Origin: DATGIQ01 sp035295665
GTDB taxonomy: Bacteria; Planctomycetota; Planctomycetia; Gemmatales; Gemmataceae
Length of the DNA: 13,617 nucleotides
Direction of reading: 5' to 3'
Assembly (NCBI GenBank): GCA_035295665.1
Contig: DATGIQ010000173.1
Location: forward strand, 1 to 13,617
The position numbers and the translations under genes are program-made. Of the stretch, positions 13,597 through 13,617 are shown one piece after another; within the stretch, counting starts at the first letter, position 1; the number at the start of each line of letters is the position of its first letter. The notes beneath the pieces were generated by a model. That model was given only the letters and a program-made list of their open reading frames with translations. It had not been told where the DNA came from and did no database searches.

Positions 13597-13617
13597 ATGA
13601 AGACTCGATGGAAGATC
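13597..13617 (+). CDS. Start of a further gene, cut by window edge
   Basis: Only seven codons are visible (MKTRWKI). The start is well supported by AAGGGAG at 13584-13590, 6 nt before the ATG. The basic N-terminus could open a signal peptide, but too little is present to identify the product. The 268-bp gap before it holds the 13349-13413 hairpin and a smaller one (ATGGC/GCCAT, 13504-13517). Confidence 0.6.

Overview
The window looks like chromosomal DNA from a GC-rich planctomycete, most likely of the Gemmatales/Gemmataceae type. The evidence is an ECF-type sigma factor translationally coupled to a very large Ser/Thr protein kinase with WD40 repeats, a secreted protein with an N-terminal LEPR-XLL-like tag (LENRCLLS), DUF4214-type repeats, a CxxC zinc-ribbon protein ending FCYFDG, and several secreted proteins of unknown function. 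This is an inference from gene content; no rRNA or other phylogenetic marker is present. I see no tRNA, rRNA, CRISPR array, insertion sequence or prophage gene.

Layout, left to right. (1) 1-1001, minus strand: a protein of unknown function whose 3' end lies beyond the left edge. (2) 1247-1885, plus: a small secreted, cysteine-rich protein, followed by a 69-nt nested hairpin (1915-1983). (3) 2122-4830, plus: a two-gene unit with a 3-nt gap. It encodes a Gly-rich multi-pass membrane protein with a C-terminal FHA domain, then a zinc-ribbon protein with two Ig-like/BACON-like segments and C-terminal membrane helices. (4) 4952-9312, minus: an ECF sigma factor and a 1249-residue receptor-like Ser/Thr kinase with about 15 WD40 blades, joined by an ATGA overlap. 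Upstream of the sigma gene, on the same strand, is a textbook intrinsic terminator (20-bp perfect stem plus T-tract, 9403-9456) with a promoter-like sequence behind it. This suggests either an attenuated leader or a separate small RNA. (5) 9839-10825, plus: a secreted protein made of three near-repeating two-blade modules, probably a six-bladed beta-propeller. (6) 11157-13328, plus: a vanadium-dependent haloperoxidase-like enzyme with the full metal/active-site signature and four C-terminal DUF4214-like repeats. (7) 13597 onward, plus: the first seven codons of another gene.

How the parts may work together. The sigma-kinase operon converges on the FHA/zinc-ribbon unit. A kinase next to a phosphothreonine-reader-type domain suggests a membrane phospho-signalling module with the sigma factor as transcriptional output; this is inference. 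The propeller and haloperoxidase both carry export signals and probably act outside the cytoplasm. Most larger intergenic gaps hold long, nested, U-tract-less inverted repeats, and these are the least explained part of the window.
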